Below, in pieces: positions 61,353-64,000 of a stretch of DNA of 64,000 nucleotides. Position numbers and translations under genes: made by a program. Location of the stretch: contig CAIYWC010000097.1 of the NCBI GenBank assembly GCA_903929795.1, positions 124,001 to 188,000 on the forward strand, read 5' to 3'. The notes under the pieces were generated by a model. That model worked only from the letters and a program-made list of their open reading frames with translations, was not told the DNA's origin and did no database searches. Positions within the stretch are counted from its first letter, which is position 1. The number at the start of each line of letters is the position of its first letter. This DNA comes from an uncultured Myxococcales bacterium (GTDB taxonomy: Bacteria > Myxococcota_A > UBA9042).

Positions 61353-62291
61353 TTGAGAATTTCGCCAGAAAGAACCTCGCTTTTGCGCGAACGGGACCGC
61401 GAGCGCGGCGTCGAGCGGCCGCGGCTGCCGCCGTGGCTAAAGGCGCCGCTGCCGGGCGGCGGTCGGTACGTGGACATCAAAAACCGTTTGCGGGATCGCA
61501 AGTTGCACACCGTTTGCGAGGAAGCCCAGTGCCCCAACATCGGCGAGTGCTGGAATTCCGGCACCGCGACGCTGATGCTGATGGGCGAAGCCTGCACGCG
61601 GACCTGCCGATTTTGCGCGGTCAAGAACAACCCGCGACCGCCGGAGCTGGACGCCGATGAACCGCGCAAGTCCGCGGAACAAGTGCGGTTGATGGCGCTG
61701 GACTACGTGGTGCTGACCAGCGTGAACCGCGACGACCTGCCTGATGGCGGCGCCGCGCACTTTGCCGCGACGATCCAGGCGATCAAGGCGGCGAGCCCGC
61801 AGACGCTGGTTGAGGTGCTGACGCCGGATTTTCAGGGAAAACACGAGCAGATTTGTGCGGTTCTGGACGGAGCGCCGGACGTTTTTGCCCACAACATCGA
61901 GACGGTCGCGCGGCTGACGCCCGGCGTGCGCGACCGCCGCGCGACGTACCAGCAGAGCCTGGACGTGCTGCAATTCGCCAAGCAGTATCGGCCGCGGGTG
62001 ATCACCAAGTCCTCGATTATGCTGGGGCTTTCCGAGACAGATGCCGAGATCGAGCAGGCGCTCGTGGACCTGCGCGCGCACGACGTCGACGCCGTGACGC
62101 TGGGCCAGTACCTGCGGCCATCGCCGTGGCATCTGGAAGTGCTTGAATTTATTACGCCCGAGGCGTTCGCGCGCTGGCACGACCGCGCGCTGGCGCTGGG
62201 CTTTCGGTACTGCGCGTCCGGGCCACTTGTGCGGTCAAGCTACCGCGCGGGCGAGCATTTCCTGAAGGCGCTTGTCGAAAATCAGAAGTAA
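61353..62291 (+). CDS. lipA: Lipoyl synthase
   Basis: A 312-residue radical SAM lipoyl synthase, which inserts two sulfurs into octanoyl groups on pyruvate and glycine dehydrogenase subunits. Both clusters are ligated: auxiliary CEEAQCPNIGEC and radical SAM CTRTCRFC, and the C-terminal RSSY is present. NRDDLPDGGAAHF is also typical. The start is TTG at 61353, supported by AGGAG 7 bases upstream; no ATG fits. It ends 1.6 kb before the right edge. Confidence 0.95.
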   Translation: MRISPERTSLLRERDRERGVERPRLPPWLKAPLPGGGRYVDIKNRLRDRKLHTVCEEAQCPNIGECWNSGTATLMLMGEACTRTCRFCAVKNNPRPPELDADEPRKSAEQVRLMALDYVVLTSVNRDDLPDGGAAHFAATIQAIKAASPQTLVEVLTPDFQGKHEQICAVLDGAPDVFAHNIETVARLTPGVRDRRATYQQSLDVLQFAKQYRPRVITKSSIMLGLSETDAEIEQALVDLRAHDVDAVTLGQYLRPSPWHLEVLEFITPEAFARWHDRALALGFRYCASGPLVRSSYRAGEHFLKALVENQK

Positions 62292-62907
62292 ATTCAAGGA
62301 CAAACAGCGCTCGTCGCGTCACGTCGGCGACCGTCGGGCCGCAGCTGCCCGGGTTTTGGACGCCAAACGAATACATCCTGCCGCACTCCGGGAGAATCAA
62401 GTTCAGGTCCGCCTGTCCGCCGTCGTAGCTGTCCAAATGCGGGTCGTCGGCGATGTTTGGATCCCCGGATCCCCAGTCCGGATTGGGGTTGAACGGCGAG
62501 CAATCCCACTTCGGGTCGTCCCACGGATCGGGGGCCCCATCGCAGTCTTCGTCCTGGCCATCATTGGCATACGGATGGGTAAGATGCAGCTGTGGTCGCG
62601 CAGCCTTGCACGGATCCGCGTCCGTCGCCGTCGTTGGTTCCGTCGCAGGTCAGGTGCACAAGCGTCTGCGGCACGACGGCGTCGCCCTCCAGGATCTGCA
62701 TCGCGCCGTTGGGACAAACGCCGGCGGTCAGGTCCGCAGTGGCGTCCAGCGCCGAATCGGCCGAGCTGTCCACTGGCGCATCCACCGCTGCGTCTGCAAG
62801 CCCGGCCTCGCCGTCGGCCGCGTCAGTCGCCACAGGGCATCGTCCACCGCCGCCACCGGGCTGCTGCAGGCCGCGAGCATCACCAGAAGAGTCAGGAACT
62901 TGCGCAT
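62290..62907 (-). pseudogene. Frameshifted lipoprotein
   Basis: ATG at 62907 gives a good signal peptide with lipobox VMLAAC (MRKFLTLLVMLAAC). The frame then shifts about 20-25 residues later into one encoding 'ATDAADGEAGLADAAVDAP' and CPNGAMQILEGD. It shifts again near 62620 into one encoding DEDCDGAPDPWDDP and SYDGGQADLNLILPECG. The last segment has the Asp-rich style of MopE-like calcium-binding proteins. The 3' end is uncertain because the final frame runs on into lipA on the other strand. It lies 44 bases downstream of the MopE-type gene. Confidence 0.65.
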
Positions 62908-62951
62908 CGGCCGATTGCGCCACACGGCACCCGGCGCGTCAACCGCCGTCG

Positions 62952-64000
62952 TCACGGGCCGCAGGTGTCGGCGACGGTCTGGCTGCCGGATGCCACGCAG
63001 CTCGCGCTGCAGAGCGTGCCCAAGCATTTCATGGCGTTGGCGCTGCACTGGTACAAGCCGGACGAGCACGTGCTGCCGACGGGCTTGCACTTGTAGCCGA
63101 CCAGCTCGAAGCCCTCGTCGGTGACGCCGTTGCAGTTGTCGTCCTTGCCGTTGCAGACCTCGGGAATGTAGGTGTCGCCCAGGCAAACGACCGCGCCGCT
63201 GCCGCCCGGATCGCAGGCCAACGCGCCGTTTTTGCAGTAGTCCGGGTCGGGCGGGCTGTCGCAGGCGTTGCCCAGGCCCAAGCCGTCGTCGGTCAGGCCG
63301 TTGCAGTCGTCGTCCAGGCCATTGCAGATTTCGACGATGCCGGTGCCGCCGGGCTCGTTGCACACAGCGAGCGGACTGACCTGGTCGGCGGGGCAAACCA
63401 TCTTGCCGTTCTTGCACTTGTCGAGATCCGGGCCGTCGCAGGCGATGCCGAGCTGGCTGGCCCACGGGTCGTCGGTGATGCCGTTGCAGTCATCGTCGAT
63501 GCCGTTGCAGACCTCGACTTTGACGGTGCCGGTCAGCGGTTCGTTGCACACGACCGATTTCTGGTCCGCGCCGCAGACAAACTTGCCGTTGGGGCACTTG
63601 TCGGGATCGGGGCCGTCGCACGGCACGCCAAGGTTCAGATAGCCGTCGTCGGTGATGCCATTGCAGTCGTTGTCCAGGCCGTCGCAGAGCGTCTCTTTTT
63701 GCTGGTAGGTCGGGCCGCTGTAGGCGCACGTCCACTTTTTGGCGTTGCAACTGACCTTGAGCGCGACGCCGCATTCGCCGACCTGGTTGCACGGCGCCAG
63801 ATCAGCGTCCAGGTTGTTGTCGGTGATGCCGTCGCAGTCGTCGTCGATGCCGTTGCAATCCTCCGGGCTCGCCATGCTCGCGGAGCCGTCGGGTGCGCTG
63901 GAACACGTGACGGTGTGGTCGGCCTTGCACTCGACCATCCCGCTGCCGCACGCGCCCAAAGCGGTGCACGCGGCGCCGACCGTGAGGCCGTTGTAGGTGA
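62952..64000 (-). CDS. MopE-type Cys-rich secreted protein, partial (5' end off window)
   Basis: The C-terminal ~350 residues of a longer secreted protein whose start lies beyond the right edge; the frame stays open to base 64000. It has at least five repeats built around CNGIDDDCNGITDD or variants (CDGLDNDCNGITDDG, CNGKDDNCNGVTDEG). Each is followed by Cys-containing linkers of 'CPNGKFVCG' or CKNG type. Such repeats occur in MopE, a copper-regulated surface protein of Methylococcus, and in many predicted myxobacterial surface proteins; the Asp-rich loops probably bind calcium. The stop is at 62952. Confidence 0.86.
   Translation of the reverse strand, partial: TYNGLTVGAACTALGACGSGMVECKADHTVTCSSAPDGSASMASPEDCNGIDDDCDGITDNNLDADLAPCNQVGECGVALKVSCNAKKWTCAYSGPTYQQKETLCDGLDNDCNGITDDGYLNLGVPCDGPDPDKCPNGKFVCGADQKSVVCNEPLTGTVKVEVCNGIDDDCNGITDDPWASQLGIACDGPDLDKCKNGKMVCPADQVSPLAVCNEPGGTGIVEICNGLDDDCNGLTDDGLGLGNACDSPPDPDYCKNGALACDPGGSGAVVCLGDTYIPEVCNGKDDNCNGVTDEGFELVGYKCKPVGSTCSSGLYQCSANAMKCLGTLCSASCVASGSQTVADTCGP
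63070..63960 (-). repeat. MopE-like Asp/Cys tandem protein repeats
   Basis: Five or more in-frame units of about 160-190 bases, each centred on the nucleotide equivalent of CNGxDDDCNGxTD. They vary in length and linker, so they are old protein repeats and not recent DNA duplications. Confidence 0.7.

Noticed and set aside
62952-64000. Repeated CNGxDDDC-coding units as a mobile or CRISPR-like repeat
   Set aside because: The units lie in one open frame with variable linkers and encode a known surface-protein repeat.

Overview
The window is about 64 kb of high-GC bacterial chromosome carrying 42 intact or edge-truncated genes plus three broken ones. Many products are exported lipoproteins with clear lipoboxes. 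Several secreted proteins have families common in Myxococcota and related former Deltaproteobacteria: MopE-type CNGxDDDCNGxxDD repeats, thrombospondin type-3 repeats, a vWA-like lipoprotein, Cys-rich lipoproteins, and an ATPase/cyclase sensor fused to a protein kinase-like domain. A Gram-negative envelope is shown by LolA, RseP, a CpoB-like protein and Mpl. I infer a myxobacterium-like or Bradymonas-like lineage; no rRNA or other taxonomic marker is present to settle this. No tRNA, rRNA, CRISPR array, insertion sequence or prophage was seen.

Layout. 1-11.9 kb: 3' end of mpl, then convergent ftsK / Cys-rich lipoprotein / RNase G on the minus strand; lolA, a TSP3-repeat protein and a GGDEF protein on plus; and a minus-strand pair of lipoproteins, one with an SPFH domain. 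11.9-19.2 kb: a propionyl-CoA carboxylase beta-type subunit, ApaH, a small lipoprotein, a NarL-type two-component pair, and a tightly coupled four-gene operon of small lipoproteins and an outer-membrane-like protein. 19.4-26.3 kb: a GT-C membrane glycosyltransferase overlapping tail-to-tail with an STT3-like oligosaccharyltransferase, then a large flavin oxidoreductase. 26.4-33.1 kb: a 1701-residue kinase-like/ATPase/GAF/cyclase protein, a Rieske protein and a vWA-like lipoprotein. 33.2-39.1 kb: ppk-ppx polyphosphate genes, a DNA-binding-like protein, a Prx5 peroxiredoxin and a decayed APC permease. 39.3-44.3 kb: an operon of FHA/coiled-coil protein, Ycf46-like AAA ATPase, Ycf35-like (DUF1257), DUF2997-like and an unknown protein. 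44.4-46.5 kb: a LysM protein and a frameshifted CpoB-like gene. 46.6-56.7 kb: a candidate RiPP (ribosomally made, modified peptide) locus, the most interesting part of the window. 56.9-62.3 kb: tsaB, rseP, a Kelch-like lipoprotein and lipA. 62.3-64 kb: a broken lipoprotein and a MopE-type protein running off the right edge.

The candidate new system is the minus-strand run from 56740 down to 46583. In order it encodes a PqqD-like peptide-binding protein, a 2385-residue Ig-like/FG-GAP lipoprotein, a 58-residue Cys-containing precursor peptide with a lasso-like leader motif, an HPr-kinase-like P-loop protein, a radical SAM/SPASM maturase and an S24/S26-type peptidase. Four of the five junctions have gaps of 2 nt or less or overlaps, and the fifth is 41 nt. 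The precursor ends in Ser, which fits the known C-terminal-Ser phosphorylation by HPr-kinase homologues in lasso pathways, yet no lasso cyclase is present. A surface lipoprotein in the same run suggests a peptide with an envelope role rather than only an exported antibiotic; that part is inference.
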